From NCBI GenBank assembly GCA_003635315.1, contig PYJD01000008.1, forward strand, positions 62,001-126,000: a DNA stretch of 64,000 nt, read 5' to 3'. Origin of the DNA: Candidatus Poribacteria bacterium (GTDB lineage Bacteria; Poribacteria; WGA-4E; WGA-3G). Made by a program: the position numbers and the translations under genes. This document shows, in pieces, positions 18,058 to 27,177 of this stretch. Positions within the stretch are counted from its first letter, which is position 1. Every line of letters starts with the position of its first letter. The notes below the pieces were generated by a model. The model was not told where the DNA came from and made no database searches. It saw nothing but the letters and a program-made list of their open reading frames with translations.

Positions 18058-19695
18058 ATGAAAGCATCAGAACTGATGGTTAAATGTTTGGAAAATGAAG
18101 ATGTCCAATATATATTCGGTATTCCCGGTGAAGAGAATCTGGATCTGATGGATGCGTTACTTGAATCCGAGATTGAATTCATTCAGACACGAGATGAACG
18201 TGGTGCTGCATTTATGGCGGATGTGTATGGTCGGTTAACGGGTTTGGCAGGCGTATGTCTTGCTACCCTTGGTCCTGGTGCAATGAATCTTGTTACAGGT
18301 GTGGCAGATGCAAACATGGATAGAGCTCCACTTGTCGCTATAACGGGTCAAGCAAGTTTAGATAGGATGCATAAGGAATCACACCAATACCTGGATGTTG
18401 TATCTGTATTTAAGCCGATGACGAAATGGAATACACTCATCCATCTACCTGAGATAATCCCAGAATCAATTAGTAAGGCATTCAAAACTGCAGTGAGTGA
18501 AAAACCTGGTGCAACACATATAGATTTTCCAGAAGATGTAGCGAGTATGCAGATTGATTCAGAACCCATGCGGCATGACTTTCCGAGTGAAGCTGAACCG
18601 GTAGAAGCATGTCTTAAACGTGCTGCCCATCTAATAAATGAAGCCAAACAACCGATTATTCTTGCTGGAAATGGAGCAGTAAGACAAGATGCATCACGTA
18701 TTTTAACCCAATTTGCTGAATTAACAAATATTCCGGTTGCCCATACATTTATGGGAAAGGGGTGTATACCTTGGACCCATAGACTTTCTTTATTGAGTGT
18801 TGGGTTACAAGCACATGATTATGTTTCTTGTGGTTTTGATAGGGCTGATCTCGTGATTGCAGTTGGGTATGATATTGTAGAATACCATCCTCGACTTTGG
18901 AACCCTAATCAAGATAAAAAAATAATACACATTGATACTCAACCCAGTGAGAGTGATTCTTCCTATATCACGGATGTAGAAATGGTTGGTAATATAAAAC
19001 AAAGTCTTAGACATCTGATGAGAGAGGAGATTTATCCGAAAGACTCTGATTATGCATCAAATACTTTAAGAAAGATAATTCTCGATCAATTATCTGATTA
19101 CAGAGAAGATAAAGAATTTCCAATAAAACCACAAAAGATCTTAAGTGATATACGTTCTGTACTTGCAGAAGATGATATTCTAATTTCTGATGTTGGTGCA
19201 CATAAAATGTGGATAGCCAGGATGTATCCTTGCTACCAACCAAATACATGCATTATTTCAAATGGGTTTGCTTCGATGGGAATAGCAGTCCCTGGTGCAT
19301 TTGTTGCTAAACTAATTTATCCTGACCGAAAATGTTTGGCAGTTTGTGGTGATGGGGGATTTCTCATGAACTCTCAAGAGATTGAAACTGCGACCCGTGT
19401 TGGTGTTCCATTTGTCACACTCATTTTCAACGATGAAGCGTACGGACTCATTGAATGGAAACAGATGAATGGTTTTGGCAGACCAGCCCATATAGACTTC
19501 ACCAACCCAGATTTTGTAAAGTATGCTGAGGCGTTTGGTGCAAAGGGTTATCGGGTAGAAGGGAGTGATGAATTGATTCCAATTTTAAATGATGCTTTTC
19601 AACAAAATGTACCCTCTGTCATCGATTGTCCTGTTAATTATGCTGAGAATTTGAGATTGACAGATGAATTAGGACAGCTGACTTGTCCTATATGA
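18058..19695 (+). CDS. Acetolactate synthase-like thiamine-diphosphate enzyme
   Basis: A 545-aa ThDP-dependent enzyme of the acetolactate synthase / AlsS type, expected to condense pyruvate to 2-acetolactate. The three ThDP domains are present. The N-terminal pyrimidine domain has the activating Glu47 (RDERGAAFM). A central domain follows, then the C-terminal diphosphate domain with GDGGFLMNSQEIETA and NDEAYGL (the Asp replaces the usual second Asn). It has no adjacent small regulatory subunit or other ilv genes, so a catabolic AlsS-like role or another ThDP reaction (such as glyoxylate carboligation) fits as well as branched-chain amino-acid synthesis. TTAGGAG seven nt upstream supports the start. 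Confidence 0.85.
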   Translation: MKASELMVKCLENEDVQYIFGIPGEENLDLMDALLESEIEFIQTRDERGAAFMADVYGRLTGLAGVCLATLGPGAMNLVTGVADANMDRAPLVAITGQASLDRMHKESHQYLDVVSVFKPMTKWNTLIHLPEIIPESISKAFKTAVSEKPGATHIDFPEDVASMQIDSEPMRHDFPSEAEPVEACLKRAAHLINEAKQPIILAGNGAVRQDASRILTQFAELTNIPVAHTFMGKGCIPWTHRLSLLSVGLQAHDYVSCGFDRADLVIAVGYDIVEYHPRLWNPNQDKKIIHIDTQPSESDSSYITDVEMVGNIKQSLRHLMREEIYPKDSDYASNTLRKIILDQLSDYREDKEFPIKPQKILSDIRSVLAEDDILISDVGAHKMWIARMYPCYQPNTCIISNGFASMGIAVPGAFVAKLIYPDRKCLAVCGDGGFLMNSQEIETATRVGVPFVTLIFNDEAYGLIEWKQMNGFGRPAHIDFTNPDFVKYAEAFGAKGYRVEGSDELIPILNDAFQQNVPSVIDCPVNYAENLRLTDELGQLTCPI

Positions 19696-19791
19696 ATTGG
19701 ATATCTAAATGAAATGACCCAAATTTAGTAGAATCTGGGTATTATCCGAACATAACCGATATAAATAATTTTTGAAAGGTGATAAACTGAA

Positions 19792-20832
19792 ATGGCTTTT
19801 TCAACAATAGAATGGGATAATGGAAGGATTAAATTGATTGATCAGACATTATTACCAAATGAGTTCAAACATATTTATTGTGAAGATCTCCCATCTATAT
19901 GGGAAGCAATTAAATCTTTACGTGTTCGAGGTGCACCGGCAATTGGGATTGCGGGAGCACTTGGTGCAGTACTCGGTATATGGAATTCATCTGCGGATAC
20001 TTATGAAGCATTTTCATCCGAATTAAAAAAAGCAACGGACTACCTTGCAACATCAAGACCAACTGCAGTTAATTTATTCTGGGCGCTTGATAGAATTACA
20101 CGAACAGCAGAAGAGAATAGTAAGTTATCTATTCCAAAAATAAAGAATATACTTTTGGCAGAAGCACAAGCTATTATAGAAGAAGATAAAGCAATGTGTC
20201 GTGCCATTGGTAAACATGGCATGGCATTACTCAATGAAAATGATACAATTCTAACACATTGTAATGCAGGAGGATTAGCAACATCTGATTATGGAACAGC
20301 CTTGGCAGTTATGTTTAGTGCCCATGAAGCCGGTAAAAAGATAAGTGTTTTTGCTGATGAAACTCGACCATTATTGCAAGGTGCTCGACTCACTACGTGG
20401 GAATTAATGCAAGCAGGTATTGATGTTACACTGATATGTGATAATATGGCAGCCCAAGTAATGAAAGAAGGTAAAATCCAGAATGTAATTGTAGGAGCAG
20501 ACAGAATTGCAGCAAATGGAGACACTGCAAATAAAATTGGGACATATAATGTTGCTATCCTTGCCGAAGTACATGAGATCCCATTTTATGTTGCAGCACC
20601 AACTTCAACACTTGATTTTAATCTTAAGACTGGTGCAGAAATTCCAATTGAACAACGTTCCTCTGAAGAAGTAACGGAAGGGTTTGGTCAGGTAACAGCC
20701 CCAGAAGGGGTGAAAGTTTATAGTCCTGCTTTTGATGTTACCCCTGCTTCCTTAGTCACAGCCATTATAACGGAGAAAGGAGTTGCACACCCACCATTTA
20801 CTGAGAGTCTTAGGTTAATGTGTCAACAATAG
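19792..20832 (+). CDS. mtnA: Methylthioribose-1-phosphate isomerase
   Basis: Converts S-methyl-5-thioribose 1-phosphate to methylthioribulose 1-phosphate in the methionine salvage pathway. At 346 aa it is of normal length. Visible signatures are VRGAPAIGIAGALG, the catalytic Cys157 in HCNAGGLAT, DETRPLLQGARLT, and the catalytic Asp237 in VGADRIAANGDTANKIGT. A GAAAGGTGAT sequence lies upstream of the ATG. It follows the acetolactate-synthase-like gene by 96 nt and converges on the amidohydrolase gene 15 nt beyond its stop. No other mtn genes are present in the window. Confidence 0.95.
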   Translation: MAFSTIEWDNGRIKLIDQTLLPNEFKHIYCEDLPSIWEAIKSLRVRGAPAIGIAGALGAVLGIWNSSADTYEAFSSELKKATDYLATSRPTAVNLFWALDRITRTAEENSKLSIPKIKNILLAEAQAIIEEDKAMCRAIGKHGMALLNENDTILTHCNAGGLATSDYGTALAVMFSAHEAGKKISVFADETRPLLQGARLTTWELMQAGIDVTLICDNMAAQVMKEGKIQNVIVGADRIAANGDTANKIGTYNVAILAEVHEIPFYVAAPTSTLDFNLKTGAEIPIEQRSSEEVTEGFGQVTAPEGVKVYSPAFDVTPASLVTAIITEKGVAHPPFTESLRLMCQQ

Positions 20833-20847
20833 TATGACATTATTAAC

Positions 20848-22137
20848 TTAAGCTGCTTTTGCAATATTTGACCGTGTGCCCTCAATATCGAAACATTCAT
20901 ATTGGTTCTTATTCATAATACGATTTGCAAATGTGATGGCTTGTTTCTCAGTCATATATCCGTCCTGAATTTCCTCTTCAAGTGCACGTCGAATTTCGTT
21001 TCTTGCCTGAATGGCATATGCCATAGCACTTGTGGGCCAACCCGTGTCACCACCGAATGCAAACAACTTATTTGAAGGCACAGCATGAATGCACCTACGA
21101 AGGAAATCACGTGAGCTATATGGATCGATACTCCATGCCCAACAAAAATCAACCCATATATTACGATAATGTTTTGCCAAAGCTACCAACTCATCATTAT
21201 ATGGATATGAGATATGCATTAGTACAAATTTTGCATCTAAGTAACGGCTAAATAATGCACACATATTTCCAGCAGGAATTCGACTAACAGGCATACGATT
21301 ATTCCCAGCATAATAACCTGTATGGATTTTAAATGGTAGGTTATGTTCTATAGTTAGTTCTACACCTCGTGCCCAACACCAATCCCCAAGACACAGACGT
21401 GTTTCTACATCAATTTCTTCACCAGAATTAGTTAAAACTTTTTGTAAAGCTGCTGATGCTTCTTCATCAGAACGTTCTACCCAATTGAGAGTTCGATTAT
21501 AGGCATGTTGTGATTTTACAGCAATAGCATTTGGACCATGCTTAGCAAAAAGTGCATCCATACCTGATTTAAGTGAAGAGAGATCATTCACATCAATACC
21601 CACTTCTGCATGAATACTCTTCTGATCTATTTGTCCATTACAGAAGGTTGCCCATGATAAATCATATAAGAAGAAGTCTGGACCAGAAGTATCAGGATCA
21701 CAATTCCAACTAAAATCATCCGTTTGAATATGATCAAGATTTGCCATATCATGTAATATTTCAAGACGTTTCCCAGGAGTTTGTATTTTTTTCACTTTTT
21801 GCTGTGCAGCAGTAAGATCTTTACCAGTAAGTTCATCAAGTCCATAGATATGTTTAGCAATTAGACTAACAGCTTCACCATAACCAGTAAATTGAGTTGC
21901 TTCCCATGCGTCCCGTATTCCTTCAAACCTGGAATCGATGTCTTTAGTAGTATCCATTAGGTTACTCATTGCTTCAGGTGAAGCCCCAGCAGTAATTAGA
22001 TCAGCGGGAACATAATTACCGAATAAATCTTGAAGGATGTCTGGACCGTTTTCAACCCAATCATTTTCACGGCGCATATGTTCATGGGTATCAACTAAAG
22101 GTATAGATTGAATATGGTGAGTTAAATCCGTAGGCAT
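20848..22137 (-). CDS. Amidohydrolase-family TIM-barrel metal enzyme
   Basis: A 429-aa protein of the amidohydrolase-related superfamily. It has the metal-binding HxH near the N-terminus (LVDTHEHM), further histidines in FKIHTGYY and LMHISYPY, and the late aspartate in FGGDTGWP. The mix of features recalls uronate isomerase-like and Amidohydro_2 decarboxylase or hydrolase families, so the reaction is open. AAGGAG lies about 7 nt before the ATG. It is a single-gene unit, convergent with mtnA. Confidence 0.8.
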   Translation of the reverse strand: MPTDLTHHIQSIPLVDTHEHMRRENDWVENGPDILQDLFGNYVPADLITAGASPEAMSNLMDTTKDIDSRFEGIRDAWEATQFTGYGEAVSLIAKHIYGLDELTGKDLTAAQQKVKKIQTPGKRLEILHDMANLDHIQTDDFSWNCDPDTSGPDFFLYDLSWATFCNGQIDQKSIHAEVGIDVNDLSSLKSGMDALFAKHGPNAIAVKSQHAYNRTLNWVERSDEEASAALQKVLTNSGEEIDVETRLCLGDWCWARGVELTIEHNLPFKIHTGYYAGNNRMPVSRIPAGNMCALFSRYLDAKFVLMHISYPYNDELVALAKHYRNIWVDFCWAWSIDPYSSRDFLRRCIHAVPSNKLFAFGGDTGWPTSAMAYAIQARNEIRRALEEEIQDGYMTEKQAITFANRIMNKNQYECFDIEGTRSNIAKAA

Positions 22138-22262
22138 TTGTCTACTCCTTATTATCCTGTTATGAAGAATATCAATTGGGTGTCAATTAATTTGCGTAAT
22201 TATAAGTACTCAAATAAATGGAATATTGTTATGATTAAATTGATTGAAATAGAAATTCAACC

Positions 22263-22292
22263 TTGACAAATGAACTTAGTATAATGTACTAT
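22263..22292 (+). promoter_or_regulatory. Sigma-70-like promoter upstream of the cold-shock/Hfq-like fusion gene
   Basis: TTGACA at 22263-22268, an 18-nt spacer and TACTAT at 22287-22292. An overlapping TATAAT lies at 22290-22295. It would start a leader of about 235 nt. Confidence 0.5.
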
Positions 22293-22298
22293 AATAAC

Positions 22299-22534
22299 CA
22301 TTGTAAATGTAATAACATTAATTTTCTATATTCTTTGAATATGTGTATAGGTGTTTGTATATTGGTATTTTTATATTCAAGTTTGATTTTATTCTATTAT
22401 AGGTAATATCTTTTGTTGTGTCAAAAGAAACATGTAACATATTAAAAAAATGAACAACTTCCATCTTTTCCCTCCACCAATTAACATTAACTTTAGACAT
22501 CTTCCCAATTTCAAGAAAGACGCAGGAGCATAAA
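22299..22534 (+). other. Long untranslated leader of the cold-shock/Hfq-like fusion gene
   Basis: About 235 nt lie between the likely promoter and the ATG with no plausible coding frame on the + strand. It ends in a strong AGGAG site. Long structured leaders are known for cspA-type mRNAs, where they give temperature control. I see AT-rich, possibly foldable sequence here but no specific conserved box. Confidence 0.4.
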
Positions 22535-23458
22535 ATGCCTACAGGACGGATTAAGTACTACAATCCGGATAAAGGATTTGGATTTATAGCTCAAGATAGT
22601 AGTGATGAGGATGTATTTTTACATAGCTCTGCGATTAAACATGCAGAATATGAAGAACTTCGAGTAGGACAACGTGTAAAATATAAAATAGTTGAAGGTG
22701 ATAAAGGGTTAGTTGCCAAGAATGTCGAAGTTTTACTGACACCGACTGAACGTAGATGGTTACGACAGGGAAAGACGATTATCCCACGGGGTTACTCTGG
22801 TTTTCCTTCTCAAAATCAAGATCAGTATTTTGACAGCGATACAGAAATTTCAAAAGATACTGATAGTGGCAATATAAATAACTACCCCTATACGGGTACA
22901 GATGAAAATAAAGAGAAAGGACCTTCTACAGAACGAACTCTACCTACTAATGTAGGCAAAGAACATACCTCCAGACAATTAAGTTTTGGTGATCTGTATA
23001 TTCTCAAACAGATTAACTTTGAAACACCTATGTTCTTCTCTTTATTTGATCATTTACAGTTACCCGCCATTGTATTACAGATGACACTTTCTGGTTTGAC
23101 AGTAAATTCAAATGGTAAGGAGATGATAATACCGAAAAAAGATATAAAATATTGCTATAAGGATATTGATGCAGAAAATGTCCATGCCTTATTAATCTAT
23201 AAAGAAGATATTAAATCCCAACAACTTAAACCTATTGAATCTTCTGAGGATATTTATGTTATTGATTCAGAAATGATCCGTCGTGCAAGGAAGGATGGAA
23301 TTTCAATCGAAGTAATTCTTAGAGAAGGTGAGATATTTCAAGGAACAGTTGACTGGATCAGTCCTTATGAGATAAAAATGGTCTTGAAGAATGGATCGAA
23401 GGTTGTAGTATTCCGACATGCAATTTGTGCTTTTTCAGTTATAGACGGGGAGATGTAA
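22535..23458 (+). CDS. Cold-shock-domain protein with C-terminal Hfq/LSm-like domains
   Basis: A 307-aa predicted RNA-binding fusion. Residues 1-70 are a full cold-shock domain with RNP1 (KGFGFI) and RNP2 (DVFLH). A Ser/Asn/Asp-rich linker (about 85-145) follows. Residues about 150-210 (ILKQINFETPMFFSL, then LSGLTVNSNGKEMIIPKKDIKY) and about 248-303 (ISIEVILREGEIFQGTVDW, then VVVFRHAICAF) look like two Sm-fold domains. The last closely resembles Hfq, with its Sm1-like strand pattern and the KHAI-type Sm2 end. AGGAG supports the start. The YkgJ-type gene follows after one base, so the two are co-translated. Single-copy Hfq is normally a separate protein of about 80-100 aa. Confidence 0.75.
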   Translation: MPTGRIKYYNPDKGFGFIAQDSSDEDVFLHSSAIKHAEYEELRVGQRVKYKIVEGDKGLVAKNVEVLLTPTERRWLRQGKTIIPRGYSGFPSQNQDQYFDSDTEISKDTDSGNINNYPYTGTDENKEKGPSTERTLPTNVGKEHTSRQLSFGDLYILKQINFETPMFFSLFDHLQLPAIVLQMTLSGLTVNSNGKEMIIPKKDIKYCYKDIDAENVHALLIYKEDIKSQQLKPIESSEDIYVIDSEMIRRARKDGISIEVILREGEIFQGTVDWISPYEIKMVLKNGSKVVVFRHAICAFSVIDGEM

Positions 23459-23459
23459 G

Positions 23460-24056
23460 ATGGCTATTGAACCTGATCAGGTCATGACAAAATATAACCA
23501 ACTTGTTTCTGACATCAATGAGGATATAGACAGAATCCGTAATGAATATGGTAAGTATCCCTGTCCAACAGATTGTTTTCAATGTTGCAATAATACTTCA
23601 ACTATTCCAATAAGTGAAGTTGAGGCAAGAGACTTAAAAATTGCATTAGATTCCCTGCCTAAAGAGATCAGGCTACGTATACGTGAAAAGGCATTACGGA
23701 CTATCAATGTATTAGAGAAAAAAGGTTTTACATTAGATTCGCTGGTAAAAGATTCTGGGATGGATGCAATTGAATTTATAAAAGGACAATCCTTTGGACA
23801 GTGTCCTATGTTAATAGGTGGGGTTTGTTCTGTTTATGAACATCGTCCGGTTATCTGTCGTGTATGGGGATATCCAATTGATAATGGAAAAGAATTGGCT
23901 TGTTGTAAGAAGACATTTATAGGACAACGCAGGGATTACAATCCTGTAAAATACTCTCTATATTGGCAGAAATGTAAGACATTAAGCGAAGATTTGGGTG
24001 TGTTCAAGAAGACACCATGCTGTTATTTAGTTTCACAGTTGATTGAAGAACAGTAA
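23460..24056 (+). CDS. YkgJ-type cysteine-cluster protein
   Basis: A 198-aa protein of the zinc/iron-chelating CxxxCxxCC family. Visible metal ligands are CPTDCFQCC near residues 36-44, GQCPMLIGGVCSVYEHRPVICRVWG at about 118-142, and later CCKK, KC and CCYL. Family members are small Fe-S or Zn proteins of unknown activity. It starts one base after the stop of the cold-shock/Hfq-like gene, so coupled expression with an RNA-binding protein is the main clue to its role. Confidence 0.85.
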   Translation: MAIEPDQVMTKYNQLVSDINEDIDRIRNEYGKYPCPTDCFQCCNNTSTIPISEVEARDLKIALDSLPKEIRLRIREKALRTINVLEKKGFTLDSLVKDSGMDAIEFIKGQSFGQCPMLIGGVCSVYEHRPVICRVWGYPIDNGKELACCKKTFIGQRRDYNPVKYSLYWQKCKTLSEDLGVFKKTPCCYLVSQLIEEQ

Positions 24057-24098
24057 GTAAGATTGATTTCAATCACTATCTTCTGTTTAATTTAGAAG

Positions 24099-24116
24099 GA
24101 TTGCCTTTAGGCAATC
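24099..24116. terminator. Bidirectional terminator hairpin between convergent genes
   Basis: GATTGCC and GGCAATC form a perfect 7-bp stem around TTTA, followed by GTTTA. It lies between the YkgJ-type gene stop and the DUF971 gene stop. Confidence 0.6.
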
Positions 24117-24118
24117 GT

Positions 24119-24424
24119 TTATAATTCAATTAATTCACGCAAGAAATCGTAGGTATATATTCCAGTTTTGTGTCCGTCGCTCCACTGAATTCGAATAGCA
24201 TATTTTCCTACCTTCTGTATATTCACGATTTGAAGTTCTTCCCAATATTCCTCTGACGGTAATATCTGTAGAGGATTTTTTTCAATTCTTAATGCATCAC
24301 ATCTGGCACAAGGACAATTTTGTCTTAATATTCGATAGGTGCATTCTGATTCAATTCCATCTTTCCATTGAATAAATAAACTATTCGACAGCCGTCTGAT
24401 TTCAACTGGTTGATATTCATTCAT
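24119..24424 (-). CDS. DUF971 (gamma-butyrobetaine hydroxylase-like N-terminal domain) protein
   Basis: A 101-aa single-domain protein. The pattern of two strands around a CxCxxC motif (NCPCARCDALR) and the closing IQWSDGHKTGIYTYDFLREL are typical of DUF971, which in eukaryotes forms the small zinc-type domain of gamma-butyrobetaine hydroxylase. In bacteria it often lies beside iron-sulfur genes, and here a ferredoxin gene is 45 nt upstream on the same strand, so an Fe-S related role is plausible but unproven. Confidence 0.88.
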   Translation of the reverse strand: MNEYQPVEIRRLSNSLFIQWKDGIESECTYRILRQNCPCARCDALRIEKNPLQILPSEEYWEELQIVNIQKVGKYAIRIQWSDGHKTGIYTYDFLRELIEL

Positions 24425-24469
24425 TTTAATTTAATGTATGCCGATCTGAAGAACGCTGTTTAGAATCCT

Positions 24470-24733
24470 TTATAGGAAGTAATCAGCGTTCATTTGCGTG
24501 TAATGCTCCCATTCATCTGGAACATCTTCTTCCATGAAAATAGCCTCGACAGGACACTCAGGTTCACACACACCACAATCTATACATTCTTGAGGATCAA
24601 TAAAGAGTTGATTTACCAATTGATATTCCTCTGGATTATCAATTGGATTGGGTTGTATACAATCTACAGGACAAACATCTATACATGCATTGTCTTTTAG
24701 ATCAATACAAGGCTCACATATTACATAGGTCAT
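24470..24733 (-). CDS. Seven- or eight-iron ferredoxin (two 4Fe-4S-type motifs)
   Basis: An 87-aa electron-transfer protein. The first cluster motif is ICEPC...ACIDVCPVDCIQP and the second is ECIDCGVCEPECPVEAIF. The uneven first motif, with extra residues between the cysteines, matches FdxA-type 7Fe ferredoxins of Thermus and mycobacteria, where that site holds a 3Fe-4S cluster. GGAAGAG lies just upstream of the ATG. It is probably co-transcribed with the DUF971 gene. Confidence 0.92.
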   Translation of the reverse strand: MTYVICEPCIDLKDNACIDVCPVDCIQPNPIDNPEEYQLVNQLFIDPQECIDCGVCEPECPVEAIFMEEDVPDEWEHYTQMNADYFL

Positions 24734-24913
24734 ATTTTCTCTTCCTTCACAATAGCGTCTGGACTTTATGATCTATGTGAAACTACATTCCTAATATTAG
24801 CATATTAGGAGAGTAATATCAATTCTTACAAGAACCTAATTTCATAGTATCTTCAAATGTGTTATTCTAAAATCTTTTTATTGGTTCATGTAAGATCAAG
24901 TTATACAGATTAA

Positions 24914-25726
24914 TTAATCTACAGCAACAATAGAGATTTTCCAGTGTTCTGCTTGTTGATAAAGAGTATCGGGTTCCATAATAAAAGTTCGGTTTGCTTC
25001 TACTGCTAATACACTCCCTTTGATAGCGTGAATAGCCTTTAATGTTTCCATACCTACGGTTGGGACGTCAATACGAAAGTCATGTTCTTTTGATGCAGCC
25101 TTAACAACAGTAACCCCTTTACCACCCAACTCACCACCTCTACAGATTGTATGGTCTGTACCTTCAATAGCTTCAACAGCCAAAACGATCTGATTTTTAA
25201 TGACCACAGTCTGTCCAATCTCAAGATTTGCAACACCTCTGGCAATATTCATACCTAAATTTATATCTTCCCATTGTGGAGTGGTAGGTTTACGTTTCGT
25301 GAGTATACCTGGTTCTGGTAACAAATGTGTCAGATAATAATCTTGGTTTAAGATAGAGAATCCTGACTGTTGAAAGTGCATGAGAATAGCAGATACGATA
25401 GATGAAGGTTTCTTTCGATGCTGTGCTAATAGTCTAATTGCGGTTGTATCAATCTTTAGAGGACTTAATAATATACTTGGGTCGACTTTTCCAATGAGAA
25501 TCAAATGTGTAACATTATGGTCTAAGAGTTTTTGAGTAATTTTTCCGATCTGCCCAACACCATATTCATAAGTTTTACATTGTAGATCTTGGTAAGGAGG
25601 TTGTTCATCCTTAGAAAGCTTAATGATAACTGGGAACTGACCTTTTTCAATTGCACACTTTGCGACAAGGAATGGTAGATCTCCAATACCAGCGATAATA
25701 CCCAATTTATCAACTTCATTTTTCAT
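24914..25726 (-). CDS. lpxI: UDP-2,3-diacylglucosamine pyrophosphatase
   Basis: Hydrolyses UDP-2,3-diacylglucosamine to lipid X in lipid A synthesis, at the inner face of the cytoplasmic membrane. The 270-aa protein has the two-domain LpxI layout. The N-terminal domain begins LGIIAGIGDLPFLVAKCA. The C-terminal domain has EAIEGTDHTICRGG, KAASKEHDFRIDVPTVG and the end block AVEANRTFIMEPDTL. Its presence shows that the organism makes lipopolysaccharide-type lipid A. It stands 46 nt after a permease gene on the same strand; no other lpx genes are in the window. Confidence 0.93.
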   Translation of the reverse strand: MKNEVDKLGIIAGIGDLPFLVAKCAIEKGQFPVIIKLSKDEQPPYQDLQCKTYEYGVGQIGKITQKLLDHNVTHLILIGKVDPSILLSPLKIDTTAIRLLAQHRKKPSSIVSAILMHFQQSGFSILNQDYYLTHLLPEPGILTKRKPTTPQWEDINLGMNIARGVANLEIGQTVVIKNQIVLAVEAIEGTDHTICRGGELGGKGVTVVKAASKEHDFRIDVPTVGMETLKAIHAIKGSVLAVEANRTFIMEPDTLYQQAEHWKISIVAVD

Positions 25727-25772
25727 AGAGTGATGGTTAGAATTATTACATTTTTCCTAACCAGCTTAGGAA

Positions 25773-27014
25773 CTAAGTATGTCTAATTGCATCAATTGGA
25801 GCAAGTTTGGCTGCCTGACTTGCAGGATAATAGCCGAAGAAGATTCCCACCGCTGTCCCTGCAGCCACCGATGTGAGAACCGATTTTATAGTAATAACGG
25901 ATGGCCATCCAACTACACCATTCATGAATTTATTAACTGCCCATGAAAAACCTTGCCCGACGAAGGCACCCAATACTATACCGAGTATACTTCCAATTAG
26001 ACATAACAATATAGATTCTGTGAGAAATTGGAATCGAATATGGTATTTCTTTGCCCCTACAGCTTTTCTCAATCCGATTTCAGGAATTCTTTCAGTAACA
26101 GAAACAAGCATTATATTAAGAATACCTATCCCGCCGACAATCAGTGAAACAGAAGCGATTATAACTAACACCATTTCAATAATAAAAATTGTCTTTTTTG
26201 CGCTTTCAATACCTTTTTGTGCTTGCCATGTCCTAAAGAATGTATCATCTCCGCCATGGTTACGTCTGATGATGGTTTGAACTTCCTTAACAGCCTGATC
26301 GACCAATAATGGACTCTTTGCACGGACCATTATATGACCTACATTGTTATGTCCCCAGAATCTTGTTTGTGCGGTTGTAATTGGAATGAAAATCATATTG
26401 TCATCACTCTTGCCAGCCTCTAATCCTGGTCCTCGACTTTCCATCACCCCAATTACATTGTAGCGTTTTCTATTAATCGATATTTCTTTACCAATAGGAT
26501 CCATGCCTTTGAATTGTTCTTTCCAAACTTGTGAACCGATCACACAAACTTTATTCCATAAGTCCATATCAGTATCAGCCAGAAATCTACCATACTGCGT
26601 ATGCCATTGACGAACAGCTTGGTATTCTACAGTAGTTGCACGCATGTATGTTTTCTGATGTTTCCCCTGTACCTCCAGATCAATGTAATAACTCCCCTCA
26701 ACCGTTGCAACTTCCACGGATGGACACTGTTCTAACACATCTCTTAAATCATCCATATTTAAGTAGTTTGGACTTGTATTTCGTTGCCATCGATTATTTT
26801 TTCGGATATATCCTGGTCTATAGACTCCAAACATACTTGGACCACCAATCTTTTCAAATTCTAACAGAATGAGTTTTTCCGCCCCCGCCCCAAGGGACAT
26901 CATGGCAATGACCCCTGCAATACCGATAGTAATTCCCAATAATGTAAGAATAGTCCGTATTTTACTGGCTTTTAATGCAGAAAGAGCTGTAATAAGATTC
27001 TCTAAAATTCTCAT
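25773..27014 (-). CDS. MacB/FtsX-type ABC transporter permease
   Basis: A 413-aa inner-membrane protein. One N-terminal membrane helix (IRTILTLLGITIGIAGVIAMM) is followed by a large periplasmic MacB-type domain (about 45-260) and three C-terminal helices with the conserved ERIPEIGLRKAVGAK loop. Family members move lipoproteins, peptides or signals with a separate ATPase, which is not encoded next to it. An upstream in-frame TTG at 27023 exists; the ATG at 27014 fits family N-termini better. It precedes lpxI by 46 nt, so an envelope role is likely. Confidence 0.88.
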   Translation of the reverse strand: MRILENLITALSALKASKIRTILTLLGITIGIAGVIAMMSLGAGAEKLILLEFEKIGGPSMFGVYRPGYIRKNNRWQRNTSPNYLNMDDLRDVLEQCPSVEVATVEGSYYIDLEVQGKHQKTYMRATTVEYQAVRQWHTQYGRFLADTDMDLWNKVCVIGSQVWKEQFKGMDPIGKEISINRKRYNVIGVMESRGPGLEAGKSDDNMIFIPITTAQTRFWGHNNVGHIMVRAKSPLLVDQAVKEVQTIIRRNHGGDDTFFRTWQAQKGIESAKKTIFIIEMVLVIIASVSLIVGGIGILNIMLVSVTERIPEIGLRKAVGAKKYHIRFQFLTESILLCLIGSILGIVLGAFVGQGFSWAVNKFMNGVVGWPSVITIKSVLTSVAAGTAVGIFFGYYPASQAAKLAPIDAIRHT

Positions 27015-27065
27015 AGTCGTCAATTATCATCAATGAAGTACATTTATAGTTGTAGTTTATACCTA

Positions 27066-27094
27066 TTGTGATTCCAAAATACTGATGGTATAAT
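27066..27094 (+). promoter_or_regulatory. Sigma-70-like promoter for the glycoside-hydrolase-like gene
   Basis: TTGTGA (27066-27071), a 17-nt spacer and TATAAT (27089-27094), 83 nt before the GTG start. Confidence 0.5.
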
Positions 27095-27177
27095 GAACAT
27101 TAATTTTTCTATTCTATTGTTGTAAAGTATACTACAAAGTATCTATATAATGCAACCGTCTTCATGTATTCAATTCA

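Noticed and set aside
27015-27023. TTG start three codons before the permease ATG
   Set aside because: No ribosome-binding site favours it, and family members start at the equivalent of MRILENL.
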